Source: Luteimonas sp. JM171 (GTDB taxonomy: Bacteria; Pseudomonadota; Gammaproteobacteria; Xanthomonadales; Xanthomonadaceae). Taken from it: a stretch of 64,000 nt of DNA. Positions within the stretch are counted from its first letter, which is position 1. Each line of letters begins with the position of its first letter. Made by a program: the position numbers and the translations under genes. Below, in pieces: positions 34,345 to 43,276 of this stretch. The stretch lies in contig NZ_CP017074.1 in the NCBI RefSeq assembly GCF_001717465.1, positions 2,074,873 through 2,138,872 on the forward strand, written 5' to 3'. The notes beneath the pieces were generated by a model that saw only the letters and a program-made list of their open reading frames with translations, ran no database searches and was not told the origin of the DNA.

Positions 34345-35274
34345 ATGACTCAAACCACCCCCCATCGCGCCGGCCACGTCGCCGTCCTCGGCCGCCCCAA
34401 CGTCGGCAAATCGACCCTGGTCAATGCCCTCGTCGGGGCCAAGGTCAGCATTGTCTCCAACCGCCCGCAGACAACCCGGCACCGCCTGCTGGGCATCGCG
34501 AGCTTCCCGGCCGGCCAGCTGGTCCTCGTTGATACCCCCGGCCTGCACCGCGACCACGGCAAGTCCAGTGCCACCGCGATGCACCGGTGGATGAACCGCT
34601 CTGCCCGCGGGGCCCTGGAAGGGGTGGACGCCGCCATGCTCGTCGTCCACGCCGGGCGCTGGGAAGACGAGGACACGGCCGCCTACGAGGTCCTGGCACA
34701 GGCCGGCGTGCCGGTCGTGCTCGTCGTCAACCAGGTCGACCGCATCCAGGACAAGGCCACGCTGCTGCCGTATCTCGCCCAGGTCAGCGAGGGCCGGAAT
34801 TTCGCCAGCGTGCACCCGGTCTCGGCGCTCAAGCGCAAGGGCCTGGACGGCTTGGTGGAGGATGTGCTGAAGCTCCTGCCGGAGCAGGATCCGCTGTACG
34901 GCGAGGACGAGATCACCGACCGCAGCCAGCGCTTCCTCGCCGCGGAGCTGGTCCGCGAACAGCTCATGCGCCAGCTGGGCGCCGAACTCCCGTATGCGAC
35001 CACGGTGGAGATCGAGTCCTTTGCCGAGGAGCCCTCGCCACGCGGGGGCTCGCTGCTGCGGATCGGGGCCGTGGTCTGGGTGGAGCGGGAAGGGCAGAAG
35101 GCCATCGTCATCGGCAAGGGCGGGGCCCGGCTTCGCGAGATCGGCACCAAGGCGCGCGGGCAGATGGAGAAGCTCTTTGGAGCCAAGGTGTTCCTGCAGA
35201 CGTGGGTGCGCGTGCGCGAGGGCTGGTCGGACGACGAGGCGGCGCTGCGCGCGTTCGGCTACGAGGACCGCTGA
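34345..35274 (+). CDS. era: GTPase Era
   Basis: The 309-aa GTPase matures 16S rRNA and assembles the small ribosomal subunit. G1 is GRPNVGKST (16-24), G3 is DTPGLHRD and G4 is NQVDRI. The C-terminal KH domain carries [14 protein letters not shown]. The ATG at 34345 is preferred over an in-frame ATG ten codons upstream. The stop is followed at once by recO. Confidence 0.95.
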   Translation: MTQTTPHRAGHVAVLGRPNVGKSTLVNALVGAKVSIVSNRPQTTRHRLLGIASFPAGQLVLVDTPGLHRDHGKSSATAMHRWMNRSARGALEGVDAAMLVVHAGRWEDEDTAAYEVLAQAGVPVVLVVNQVDRIQDKATLLPYLAQVSEGRNFASVHPVSALKRKGLDGLVEDVLKLLPEQDPLYGEDEITDRSQRFLAAELVREQLMRQLGAELPYATTVEIESFAEEPSPRGGSLLRIGAVVWVEREGQKAIVIGKGGARLREIGTKARGQMEKLFGAKVFLQTWVRVREGWSDDEAALRAFGYEDR

Positions 35275-36000
35275 TTGCGCTACCACGCCGAGCCCGCGTT
35301 CGTCCTGCATGCGCGGCGCTGGCGGGAAACCAGCCTGCTGGTGGAAGTGCTGACGCAGAACCATGGCCGGATCGGCCTGGTGGCCCGCGGCGTGACCGGG
35401 CCCAGGCGCCACGCCCTGCGGGCCGCGCTGCAGCCGCTGCAGCACATCCGGCTGGAGGCCGTGCAGCGCGGGGAGCTGGCCTGGCTGGACGGCGCCGAAC
35501 AGATCGACAGTGCGCCGGTCCTGGCCGGTGAGGCCACCCTGGCCGGCTTCTACCTGGGTGAACTGCTGCTGCGCCTGGTGCCGCGGCAGGATCCGCAGCC
35601 GGGGCTGTACGCGCTGTACCGGCGCACGCGCGATCGGCTGCGCGCTGGGGAACCCCTGGCCTGGACGCTGCGCCGGTTCGAGCGCGACCTGCTGGAGGCG
35701 CTTGGCGTCGGTTTCGACTTCGGCGTGGACGGCGCCGGCGAGCCGTTGGATCCGGCGGCGCGCTACCGCATCGAGCCCGACCACGGCCCACGCCGCGTGC
35801 GCGAGCTGCGTCCCGGGGAGCGGGGCGGTGATGCGACCGGCCGGGGCCTGCTGGCGCTCGCGGCCGATACCACCCCGGAGCCGGAAGACCTGCCCGGCCT
35901 GCGCCGCGCGCTGCGTGAGGCGCTCAGCCACCAGCTGGGCGGGCGCGGGCTGAAGTCCTGGGAGCTGATGGGCGAGCTGGGCCGGTTCACCCGGCGCTGA
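35275..36000 (+). CDS. recO: DNA repair protein RecO
   Basis: The 241-aa recombination mediator anneals DNA with RecR and helps RecA load. Its N-terminal OB-fold begins [20 protein letters not shown], with [12 protein letters not shown]; the helical C-terminal domain ends [11 protein letters not shown]. The start is TTG at 35275, directly after the era stop with no spacer, and a GAGG lies nine bases before it. It is the last gene of the mucD-to-recO stretch and is convergent with the REC-Hpt gene. Confidence 0.9.
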   Translation: MRYHAEPAFVLHARRWRETSLLVEVLTQNHGRIGLVARGVTGPRRHALRAALQPLQHIRLEAVQRGELAWLDGAEQIDSAPVLAGEATLAGFYLGELLLRLVPRQDPQPGLYALYRRTRDRLRAGEPLAWTLRRFERDLLEALGVGFDFGVDGAGEPLDPAARYRIEPDHGPRRVRELRPGERGGDATGRGLLALAADTTPEPEDLPGLRRALREALSHQLGGRGLKSWELMGELGRFTRR

Positions 36001-36011
36001 GCGGTTGGCGC

Positions 36012-36719
36012 CTAGCCCGCGGTGGCGTTGGCCGCGTCGACGAAGTCCTTCAGCCGCGCCGCGCTGCCCGGGTCGTCGCGCAGCGCGCGGCCCGCGGCGT
36101 CCAGGCGCGCTGCGCCGACGAAGCCGCAGCTCGCCCGCAGCCGGTGCAGCCCCTCGCGCACGCCGGCCTCGTCGCCGTAGCTGGCCGCAGCGACGATGTG
36201 ATCGCGCGCGGCCGGCAGTTCGGCCAGGAACAACTGGCGCAGGGCGTGGACGTTGTCACGGTTGCCGGCCAGGGCCGCGGCGGCGGCGCCGTCGTCCCAT
36301 ACCGGGGTATCACCGATCGGGTAGTGGGCCGCCTCCTCGGCCACCGGCTGCGCCGGCGCCCGCTCCAGCGCCGCCTGGACCGCGGCCAGCCATGCCGCTG
36401 CCGGGAGCGGCTTGATCACCACCGCGTCGAAGCCGTCGTCCAGCAGGCGCGCGCGCTCCTCCTCGCCCACGGCGGCCGTATGCACGATGGCAGGCGTGGA
36501 AAGACCCTCGCTGCGCAGCGCCGCCAGCAGCGCGCTGCCGGTGCCATCGGGAAGGTTGGAGTCAAACAGCCACAGCGCGTGACCACCGCGCGCAGCGACT
36601 TCCCGGCCCTGGGCGATGTTCTCCGCCAGATCCACCTCGACCGCCAGGTCCGCGAGCGCCGCCGCGAGGAACATGCGGCTGGTGGGCTCGTCCTCCAGTA
36701 ACAACAGCCTTGGCTTCAT
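36012..36719 (-). CDS. Stand-alone REC-Hpt phosphorelay protein
   Basis: The 235-aa protein has an N-terminal receiver domain with acidic pair E9/D10, phospho-acceptor D53 (LFDSNLPDG), T81 and K103 (VIKPL). A linker leads to a C-terminal histidine phosphotransfer domain with H192 in GLHRLRASCGFVGA. There is no DNA-binding or enzymatic output. It may pass phosphate between a hybrid kinase and another regulator. No kinase gene is adjacent; the neighbour is divergent ydbH. Confidence 0.85.
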   Translation of the reverse strand: MKPRLLLLEDEPTSRMFLAAALADLAVEVDLAENIAQGREVAARGGHALWLFDSNLPDGTGSALLAALRSEGLSTPAIVHTAAVGEEERARLLDDGFDAVVIKPLPAAAWLAAVQAALERAPAQPVAEEAAHYPIGDTPVWDDGAAAAALAGNRDNVHALRQLFLAELPAARDHIVAAASYGDEAGVREGLHRLRASCGFVGAARLDAAGRALRDDPGSAARLKDFVDAANATAG

Positions 36720-36755
36720 TGCCTGCTCCCGTTCCCTCGGTATGCTCGCGGCATC

Positions 36756-38780
36756 GTGCGTTTCATCCTACTACTGATGGTCGTGCTCCCGGCACTGGGG
36801 CTGCCTGGCCAGGCGCTGGCGCGCGTTGCACAGGCGCGCATCGACCGGGTCGACAGCCCGGTGGCCGTGCTGCACCAGGTCCGGGTGCGGCTGGAGTGGG
36901 TGCCCGGTGCGCCGCATGGGGACCTGCTGGTTGCCGCATCGCGCGCCCACGCTCCGGACCTGGGTTACAGCTTCGAGGATCTGGTGTGGACCTGCCCGCT
37001 GCGGCGCCCGGCGGAGGGTGAAACCTGGCACTGCCGCGGCGAGCTGCGGGCCGGCGGCGCCGCGCCGATGCGGCTGGCGGTGCAGCTTGGACCGGAGACG
37101 ATGGGTGCCACGCTGGAGCAGGATGGGGCCCGGCTTGGCCTGCATCAGCCGTCGGCGGAGCCCGGGATCACCCACATCGATCTGGCGCGGGTGCCGCTGG
37201 CCTGGGCCCAGGCGCTGGTGGCGCAGGCGTGGCCCGCCGCGCGGCTGGGCGCGGGCACGATCGATGGCCAGCTGGCGCTGCGTTCGGGCACCGATGCCCC
37301 GTTGGCCGTGGATGCCTCGTTTTCACTCGCCAACGCCGCGTTTGAAACCGTGGATGCAAGCGCGGCCGGGGAGGCGCTGGACATCGAAGCGCAAGTGCGG
37401 TTCCGCCAGCCTGGCGGCACCGCGATGGTGGCGGTGGACGGCACGGTGGAGGCTGGCGCGCTGCTATTCGGCAATGCCTTCGTGGATCTTGCCGATGCCC
37501 GGGTCGCGTTGGCCGTGGACGCGATGCGCGATGGTCCTGACGCGCCGTGGCACCTGCCCCGCTTCGAGTGGCACGACGGGCCGGCGTTGACCGCCCAGGG
37601 GTCCGCTGCGATGTCCGCGGGCGGTGGCATTGATGAGCTGCACATCGAACTGGCCAGTGACGACGCCTCGCTGCTGCCGGCGCGCTACCTGTCCGGCTGG
37701 CTGTCGGTGGCGGGCATGCGGGATCTGCGCATGCGCGGGGGGCTGGATGGCCGCCTGGCAGTGAGTGGCGGCGCGGTCCGGGACGGCCGGCTGCGGCTGC
37801 GCGACCTGGACCTGCACGGGCAGGATGACCGGTTCCGGTTCGCAGGGCTGGATGGGGAAGTGCTGCTGGCCTCGGCGCAGCCCGCCGAGAGCGCGTTCGG
37901 CTGGCGCCAGGCCGCCGTGGGCGGGATCGAGTTCGGGCCGGCGCGCCTGCCGCTGCGCAGCGCCGCAGGCGAGCTGAGATTGCGCGAGCCGGTTGCGGTG
38001 GACGTCCTGGGCGGTCGGCTGCTGTTTGACGAGGCCTCCGTGCGACTGCCCGCCGATGGCCTGGGGCTGGGCATGGAGCTGGGCCTGTCGGTGGATGGCG
38101 TGCAGGTGGAACAGCTCTCCCAGGCGTTCGGCTGGCCCCGGTTCGGCGGCACGCTCAGCGGCAGGATCCCCGCGGCGCGCTACGCCGACGAGCGGCTGGT
38201 GCTGGAGGGCGGGCTGTCGATGCAGGTGTTCGATGGCCGGGTGGACGTCGGCTCGCTGTCGATGGACCGCCCCTTCGGGGTGCTGCCAACACTGTCGGCC
38301 GATCTGGAGATCCATGAGCTGGATCTCTATGCGATCACCGGGGTGTTCGGTTTCGGCGACGTCACGGGGCGCCTGTCGGGAAGCATCGATGGGCTCCGCC
38401 TGGTGGACTGGCGCCTGTCGTCGTTTGATGCCCAGTTGGCGACGGTGCCGCGCAGGGGCGTGCGTCAGCGGATCAGCCAGCGCGCCGTCCAGAACATCTC
38501 CAGCGTGGGCGAGGGCATGTACATCGGGGGGCTGCAGGGCTGGCTGATCGGGTTCTTCGATGATTTCGGCTATTCGCGGATCGGGCTCTCCTGCCGGCTG
38601 GCCAACGAGGTGTGCCGGATGGGCGGCCTGCGTTCAGTGGGCAACGCCTTTACTATTGTCGAAGGCGCCGGTATCCCGCACCTGCGGGTGATCGGCCACA
38701 ACCGCAACGTGGACTGGCCGACCCTGGTGGAGCGGATCGGCGCGGCGATCGGCGGCGAGGTGGCCCCGGTGGTGGATTGA
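36756..38780 (+). CDS. ydbH: YdbH family intermembrane phospholipid transport protein (AsmA-like)
   Basis: The 674-aa protein starts with a hydrophobic signal or anchor (residues 2-20), followed by repeating beta-strand segments typical of AsmA-like bridge proteins. The C-terminus (about 565-660: RISQRAVQNISSVGEG, LSCRLANEVCRMGG) matches YdbH. In E. coli YdbH, with TamB and YhdP, moves phospholipids to the outer membrane and partners the lipoprotein YnbE. It starts with GTG. The next gene, 40 bases on, encodes the partner-like lipoprotein. A TATGCT box lies nine bases before the start. Confidence 0.84.
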   Translation: MRFILLLMVVLPALGLPGQALARVAQARIDRVDSPVAVLHQVRVRLEWVPGAPHGDLLVAASRAHAPDLGYSFEDLVWTCPLRRPAEGETWHCRGELRAGGAAPMRLAVQLGPETMGATLEQDGARLGLHQPSAEPGITHIDLARVPLAWAQALVAQAWPAARLGAGTIDGQLALRSGTDAPLAVDASFSLANAAFETVDASAAGEALDIEAQVRFRQPGGTAMVAVDGTVEAGALLFGNAFVDLADARVALAVDAMRDGPDAPWHLPRFEWHDGPALTAQGSAAMSAGGGIDELHIELASDDASLLPARYLSGWLSVAGMRDLRMRGGLDGRLAVSGGAVRDGRLRLRDLDLHGQDDRFRFAGLDGEVLLASAQPAESAFGWRQAAVGGIEFGPARLPLRSAAGELRLREPVAVDVLGGRLLFDEASVRLPADGLGLGMELGLSVDGVQVEQLSQAFGWPRFGGTLSGRIPAARYADERLVLEGGLSMQVFDGRVDVGSLSMDRPFGVLPTLSADLEIHELDLYAITGVFGFGDVTGRLSGSIDGLRLVDWRLSSFDAQLATVPRRGVRQRISQRAVQNISSVGEGMYIGGLQGWLIGFFDDFGYSRIGLSCRLANEVCRMGGLRSVGNAFTIVEGAGIPHLRVIGHNRNVDWPTLVERIGAAIGGEVAPVVD

Positions 38781-38820
38781 ACCGGCGGCCCCGGCCGCCC
38801 GAGGAAGAGGACGCAGGCGG

Positions 38821-39432
38821 ATGATGAAGCGCTGGCTTGGACCGATGTTCGCGGCGATGGTGCTGCTGACGGCGTGCGTGACGATCAACGTGCATTTCCC
38901 GGCGGTGGAGGCGCGGGAGGCGGCGCGCGAGTTCGTTGACGATGTGATCGGCCGGCCGGCGGATGCCGATGCGCCAGCCGATGACCTGTTCGATGGCGGT
39001 GGGATGGCGCTGGCGCCGGCGCAGGCCCGCTTTAATGCGTGGGCGCTGCTGGGCATCGGGACGGCGCATGCGCAGAGTCCGGACATCACGGTGAGCACGC
39101 CGGCGATCGACGGGATCCGGGCGCGGATGCGGGAGCGGTTCCGAGGGACGCTGCGGCCGCATTTCGACAGCGGGGCGCTGGGGTTCGGGCGCGACGGGTC
39201 GGTGCAGGTGCGTGATGCGGGGGCGATCCCGCTGTCGGCGCGGGTGGCGGTGAACCAGGCGGTGGCCGAGCAGAACCGGGATGCGCGGGCGGTGTACCGG
39301 GAGATCGCGGTGGCGAACGGGAATCCGCAGTGGGAGGGACGCATTGCGGAGGTGTTTGCGCGGCAGTGGATCGAGCGGTCGAAGTCGGGGTGGTGGTACC
39401 AGGATTCTTCGGGAAGCTGGCGGCAGAAGTAG
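38821..39432 (+). CDS. YnbE/YdbL-like lipoprotein (DUF1318), apparently fused
   Basis: The 203-aa protein has lipobox LLTAC (lipid-anchored Cys19), then VTINVHFPA resembling the short YnbE lipoprotein. The C-terminal half matches YdbL/DUF1318 (VYREIAVANGNPQW; WWYQDSSGSWRQK). In E. coli YnbE and YdbL are separate products of ydbH-ynbE-ydbL; here one chain seems to carry both parts. It would be an outer-membrane-anchored, periplasm-facing partner of YdbH. Codons in this gene strongly favour G in third position (GCG, CGG, GGG, ACG). Confidence 0.82.
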   Translation: MMKRWLGPMFAAMVLLTACVTINVHFPAVEAREAAREFVDDVIGRPADADAPADDLFDGGGMALAPAQARFNAWALLGIGTAHAQSPDITVSTPAIDGIRARMRERFRGTLRPHFDSGALGFGRDGSVQVRDAGAIPLSARVAVNQAVAEQNRDARAVYREIAVANGNPQWEGRIAEVFARQWIERSKSGWWYQDSSGSWRQK

Positions 39433-39483
39433 CTCGGTGACGAGCGCCTGGATCTTGTGACTGATGACGCGGTGACCTGACGG

Positions 39484-39589
39484 GCCCCGCCGCGGCCGGG
39501 AGGCCTTTTCGCTTCATGTCCCCCGGCCTTCGCTGCGCTGCGGCCTCCTCCTTTACTTACGCGAAACGGCCTCCCGGCCGCGGCGGGGC
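39484..39589. repeat. 106-bp element with 29-bp inverted repeats
   Basis: The left arm (39484-39512) and right arm (39561-39589) are inverted copies, 28 of 29 matching; the single mismatch is in the TTTTCGC/GCGAAAC part. The 48-base centre contains CCGGCC and GGCCTCC pieces similar to the arm sequence. There is no ORF. It lies between two same-direction genes, so it is not placed as a simple convergent terminator. It may be a REP- or MITE-like element or a long cruciform. Confidence 0.8.
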
Positions 39590-39718
39590 TCGGCTCCGGG
39601 TGGAATGTTGGGCGCTGTGCGGCGATGTGAGAGGTGGGCCATGTCCCCGATGCTCGGATGGGGGGGTGGCGTGCCAAGGGTGAGACAATGGGCGGCCGTC
39701 GATCCTGTGGTTGTGCCC

Positions 39719-41059
39719 GTGGCCCGTTTGAACCAGACGCCTTTTGAAGTTTCGATCACCGACCTTGCCCGCGATGGTCGCGGTGCGGGGCGGCTTGAGA
39801 GTGGGAAGACGGTGTTCGTGTGGGGGGCGCTGCCGGGGGAACGGGTGGTGGCGCGGCGGACGCGGCGGTCGCGGGATTTCGACCAGGCGGTGACGCTGGA
39901 GGTGCTGGAGGCGTCGCCGGACCGGGTGGCGCCGCGGTGCCCGCATTACGGGGGCTGCGGGGGGTGCGTGCTGCAGCATCTGGATCCGGGCAGTCAGATT
40001 GCGGCGAAGCAGGAGACGCTGCTTGGGCTGCTGCGCGAGGCGGGTGGGCTGGAGCCAGCGGAGGTGCTGGCGCCGCTGGTGGATGCGGCCTGGGGCTACC
40101 GGCGCAAGGGGCGGCTGTCGGTGCGCTGGGTGGCGAAGAAGGGGCGTACGCTGGTGGGATTCCGGGAGCCGGATCCGCGGTTCGTGGCGGATCTTTCCGA
40201 GTGCCATACGGTGGTGCCGGAGATCGGGTCTCGGATCGGTGCGCTGGCGGAGCTGGTGGACGGGCTGGAGGCGCGGGCGGTGATCCCGCAGATCGAGTTC
40301 ATTGCCGGTGACGAGGCCGTGGCACTGGTGATCCGGCACCTGGAGCCGCTGGTGGAGGCGGACCGGGAGAAGCTGGTTGCGTTCTCCATGGCGCACGGGC
40401 TGGCGATCTTCCTGCAGCCGGGCGGTCTTGATTCGGTGCATCCGCTGTGGCCGAAGGAGCCGCCGCGGCTGTCGCTGCGGCTGGCGCCGTGGGACGTGGA
40501 GCTGGATTTCCAGCCGATGGATTTCATCCAGGTCAACGCGGGGCTCAACGAAAAGATGATCGCGCGGGCGCTGGAACTGCTGGAAGCTGGCCCGGGCGAC
40601 AGGGTGCTGGACCTGTTCTGCGGGCTGGGCAATTTCACCCTGCCGCTGGCGCGCACGGTGCGCGAGGTGGTGGGCGTGGAGGGGGATCCGGGGCTGGTGG
40701 AGCGGGCGCGCGAAAATGCGCGCCGCAACGGGATCGGCAACGCGCACTTCCATGCCGCGGACCTCACCCTGGACCAGCGCCAGGCGCCGTGGATGGCGCA
40801 GGGTTTCCACAAGCTGCTGCTGGATCCTCCGCGCTCGGGGGCGCTTGAGGTGCTGCAGCAGCTGCCGCTCGGGCAGTTCCGGAAGATCGTCTATGTGAGT
40901 TGCAATCCGGTGTCGCTCGCGCGCGATGCGGAATACCTGGTCAACCAGCGTGGGTGGAAGCTGCGCAGCGCGGGGGTGATGGACATGTTCCCGCACACCG
41001 CGCACGTGGAGTCGATCGCACTGTTCGAGCCGGCCCGGGGAGAACGCGATGGCGACTGA
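39719..41059 (+). CDS. rlmD: 23S rRNA (uracil1939-C5)-methyltransferase
   Basis: The 446-aa SAM-dependent enzyme has an N-terminal TRAM-like domain (about 5-65). [4Fe-4S] ligands are C74, C80, C83 (CPHYGGCGGC) and C162. The SAM motif is DLFCGLGNF (298-306), and nucleophile Cys395 is in VSCNP. The start is uncertain: I take GTG at 39719, just before the conserved NQTPFEVSI. GTGs at 39713 and 39707 are possible, and earlier sequence is unconserved. The 3' end overlaps the CYTH gene by 11 bases. The first half shares the NNG-rich codon use of the preceding gene. Confidence 0.92.
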   Translation: MARLNQTPFEVSITDLARDGRGAGRLESGKTVFVWGALPGERVVARRTRRSRDFDQAVTLEVLEASPDRVAPRCPHYGGCGGCVLQHLDPGSQIAAKQETLLGLLREAGGLEPAEVLAPLVDAAWGYRRKGRLSVRWVAKKGRTLVGFREPDPRFVADLSECHTVVPEIGSRIGALAELVDGLEARAVIPQIEFIAGDEAVALVIRHLEPLVEADREKLVAFSMAHGLAIFLQPGGLDSVHPLWPKEPPRLSLRLAPWDVELDFQPMDFIQVNAGLNEKMIARALELLEAGPGDRVLDLFCGLGNFTLPLARTVREVVGVEGDPGLVERARENARRNGIGNAHFHAADLTLDQRQAPWMAQGFHKLLLDPPRSGALEVLQQLPLGQFRKIVYVSCNPVSLARDAEYLVNQRGWKLRSAGVMDMFPHTAHVESIALFEPARGERDGD

Positions 41060-41579
41060 GATCGAGCGGAAGTTCCTGGTCCGGGGTGACGGCTGGCGGG
41101 CCGCCGCGGAGCGCTCGGAGCCCATGGCGCAGGGATACCTCAACCGGATCGACGGGCTGGTGGGCGCGGACCGGGCCAGCGTGCGGGTGCGCCTGGAGGG
41201 GCCGCGGGCGGCGCTGAACATCAAGTCCTGCGAGCCGGGGCGCAGCCGCCAGGAGTTCGATTATCCGCTGCCGGTGGAGGATGCGCGCGCGCTGCTGGAG
41301 CTTTGCACCGGCGGCAGGGTGGAGAAGCGGCGCCATTACGTCCGCCATGGCGCGCACCTGTGGGAAGTGGACGAGTTCGAGGGCGCCAACGCCGGACTGG
41401 TGGTGGCGGAAGTGGAGCTGTCCGCGCTGGAGGAGGACTTCGAGCGGCCCCAATGGCTGGGCCCGGAGGTCACCGACTTTCAGCGCTATTACAACATCGC
41501 CCTGTCGGCGCGGCCCTTTTGCGAATGGAGCGAGGCCGAGCGCCGGGGCCCGGATGGAGGGGAAGGCGATGCGCGTTGA
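41049..41579 (+). CDS. CYTH domain protein (triphosphate tunnel metalloenzyme)
   Basis: The 176-aa protein opens with the signature EIERKFLV (4-11) and continues with conserved charged strands (RVRLEG; KRRHYVRHG; WEVDEFEG; AEVELS). This tunnel fold binds triphosphates with divalent metals; bacterial relatives are inorganic triphosphatases or adenylate cyclases, more often the former. It overlaps rlmD upstream and the FrnE-like gene downstream. Confidence 0.9.
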   Translation: MATEIERKFLVRGDGWRAAAERSEPMAQGYLNRIDGLVGADRASVRVRLEGPRAALNIKSCEPGRSRQEFDYPLPVEDARALLELCTGGRVEKRRHYVRHGAHLWEVDEFEGANAGLVVAEVELSALEEDFERPQWLGPEVTDFQRYYNIALSARPFCEWSEAERRGPDGGEGDAR

Positions 41580-42213
41580 CCTGTGGTCCGACCTGGTCTG
41601 CCCGTTCTGTTGGATCGGCATCACCAATTTCAGGCGCGGGCTGGAGGAGCTCGGCGACGCTGCGCCGGCGGTGGAGCTTCGCTGGCGGGCGTTCATGCTC
41701 GATCCGGAAGCCGACGCCACGCCGGTGCCGCTGGCCGAGGCCTATGCCAACAAATTCGGCGGTGAGCAGCAGGCGCGGGAAATGTTCCAGCGGGTCGAGC
41801 AGGCCGGCCGCGCCGCAGGCCTCCCGATCGATTTCAGCCGTGGCCAGGTGCGGGTCTCCACGCTGCCGGCCCACCGCCTGATGTGGCTGGCGCGCGAGCG
41901 CGGCGCCGACGTCGACGCGGTCGCCGAAGCACTGTTCAGCGCCCACTTCGCGCAGGGGCGAAGCCTCGGCGAGGCGGCGACGCTGGTGGATGCCGGTGCC
42001 GCCGGCGGGCTCGACCAGGCCGCGGTCGAGGCCCTGCTGGCCGGCAGCGAGGGGACGCAGCCGGTGCAGGCCGACATGGGGCAGGCGCGCCAGCTCGGCA
42101 TCACCGCCGTGCCGTTCTTCGTGCTCGACGGACGCCTGGCAGTCCGCGGCGCGCAGCCGCCGGAGGTGTTCGCCGGGGCACTGCGGCAGGCCGGCGGGCT
42201 GGCGTCCACATGA
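41569..42213 (+). CDS. DsbA-family (FrnE-like) thioredoxin-fold oxidoreductase
   Basis: The 214-aa protein of the DsbA/2-hydroxychromene-2-carboxylate isomerase superfamily has active-site CPFC at residues 11-14 and a cis-proline ITAVPFFVLDG near 185. It has no signal peptide, so it is cytoplasmic like FrnE of Deinococcus. The ATG at 41569 is preceded by GGAGGGGAAGG; an in-frame ATG at 41554 is an alternative. It overlaps the CYTH gene by 11 bases. A role in disulphide handling or glutathione-linked isomerisation is possible. Confidence 0.86.
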   Translation: MRVDLWSDLVCPFCWIGITNFRRGLEELGDAAPAVELRWRAFMLDPEADATPVPLAEAYANKFGGEQQAREMFQRVEQAGRAAGLPIDFSRGQVRVSTLPAHRLMWLARERGADVDAVAEALFSAHFAQGRSLGEAATLVDAGAAGGLDQAAVEALLAGSEGTQPVQADMGQARQLGITAVPFFVLDGRLAVRGAQPPEVFAGALRQAGGLAST

Positions 42214-42268
42214 CATCTGCCACAATGCGCGCAGCGATGCCGCCGATGGCATCGATGGAGGATTTTGG

Positions 42269-43276
42269 ATGCTCGTGATCGGCGTTGCCGGCACCGAACT
42301 GACCGTTGCCGAGCGCGACTGGCTGCAGCACGATGCGTGCGCGGGCGTGATCCTGTTCACCCGCAATTTCGCCTCGCGCGCGCAGGTGGCCGAGCTGTCC
42401 GCGGCGATCCGCGAGGCCGCGCCGCGGCCCCAGCTGGTATGCGTGGACCAGGAGGGCGGCCGCGTCCAGCGCTTCCGCGAGGGGTACAGCGCGCTGCCCT
42501 CCCTTGAAGGGTTCGGGCGGCTCTACGACCAGGACCCGGGCGCGGCAATCGAAGGCGCGCGCGAACATGCCTGGCTGATGGCCAGCGAAATCCTGGCGAC
42601 CGGCATCGACCTGAGCTTCGCCCCGGTGGTGGACCTGGGGCGCGGCAACCTGGCCATCGGAGACCGCGCCTTCCACGCGCGGCCCGAGGTGGTCGCCGAG
42701 CTCACGCGCGCCTACGTCGAAGGGATGCACGCGGCCGGAATGGGGGCCACGCTCAAGCATTTCCCGGGGCACGGCTCGGTGCGCGAGGACACCCATTTCG
42801 ACCATGCGATCGACGACCGGCCGCTGGACGTGATCCAGGGCGAGGACCTGGTGCCGTTTGCCGCCGGCATCGAGGCCGGGGCGGACGCCGTGATGATGGC
42901 GCACGTGGTGTATCCGCGCGTGGCGCCGGAGCCGGCCGGCTATTCGCCGCGCTGGATCAACGACATCCTGCGCACGCAGATGGGTTTCCGGGGTGTGGTC
43001 TTCTCCGATGACATCGGCATGGCCGCGGCCCACGGCGCTGGCGGCATCAAGGCACGCGTGGACGCGCACCTGGATGCCGGCTGCGACGTGGTGCTGGTAT
43101 GCCACCCGGAGCTGGTGCCCGAATCGCTCGCGGCCGTGGAAGGAAGGCCGCTGAACACCATGGCGCTCACCGGGCTGATCGGCCGCGGCGGGCTGGGCTG
43201 GGACGCGCTGATCGCCGACGCGCGATACCGCGATGCACAAGGGGCGCTGACGTCGCCCGGAAGGGGAATGGCATGA
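42269..43276 (+). CDS. nagZ: Beta-N-acetylhexosaminidase NagZ
   Basis: The 335-aa glycoside hydrolase family 3 enzyme releases GlcNAc from 1,6-anhydro-muropeptides during cell-wall recycling. The KHFPGHG motif is at 163-169, followed by D174/H176 of the mobile dyad. The nucleophile Asp is in FSDDIG (247/248). GGAGG is seven bases before the ATG. It is cytoplasmic since no signal is seen. The stop overlaps the next gene (ATGA). Confidence 0.95.
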   Translation: MLVIGVAGTELTVAERDWLQHDACAGVILFTRNFASRAQVAELSAAIREAAPRPQLVCVDQEGGRVQRFREGYSALPSLEGFGRLYDQDPGAAIEGAREHAWLMASEILATGIDLSFAPVVDLGRGNLAIGDRAFHARPEVVAELTRAYVEGMHAAGMGATLKHFPGHGSVREDTHFDHAIDDRPLDVIQGEDLVPFAAGIEAGADAVMMAHVVYPRVAPEPAGYSPRWINDILRTQMGFRGVVFSDDIGMAAAHGAGGIKARVDAHLDAGCDVVLVCHPELVPESLAAVEGRPLNTMALTGLIGRGGLGWDALIADARYRDAQGALTSPGRGMA

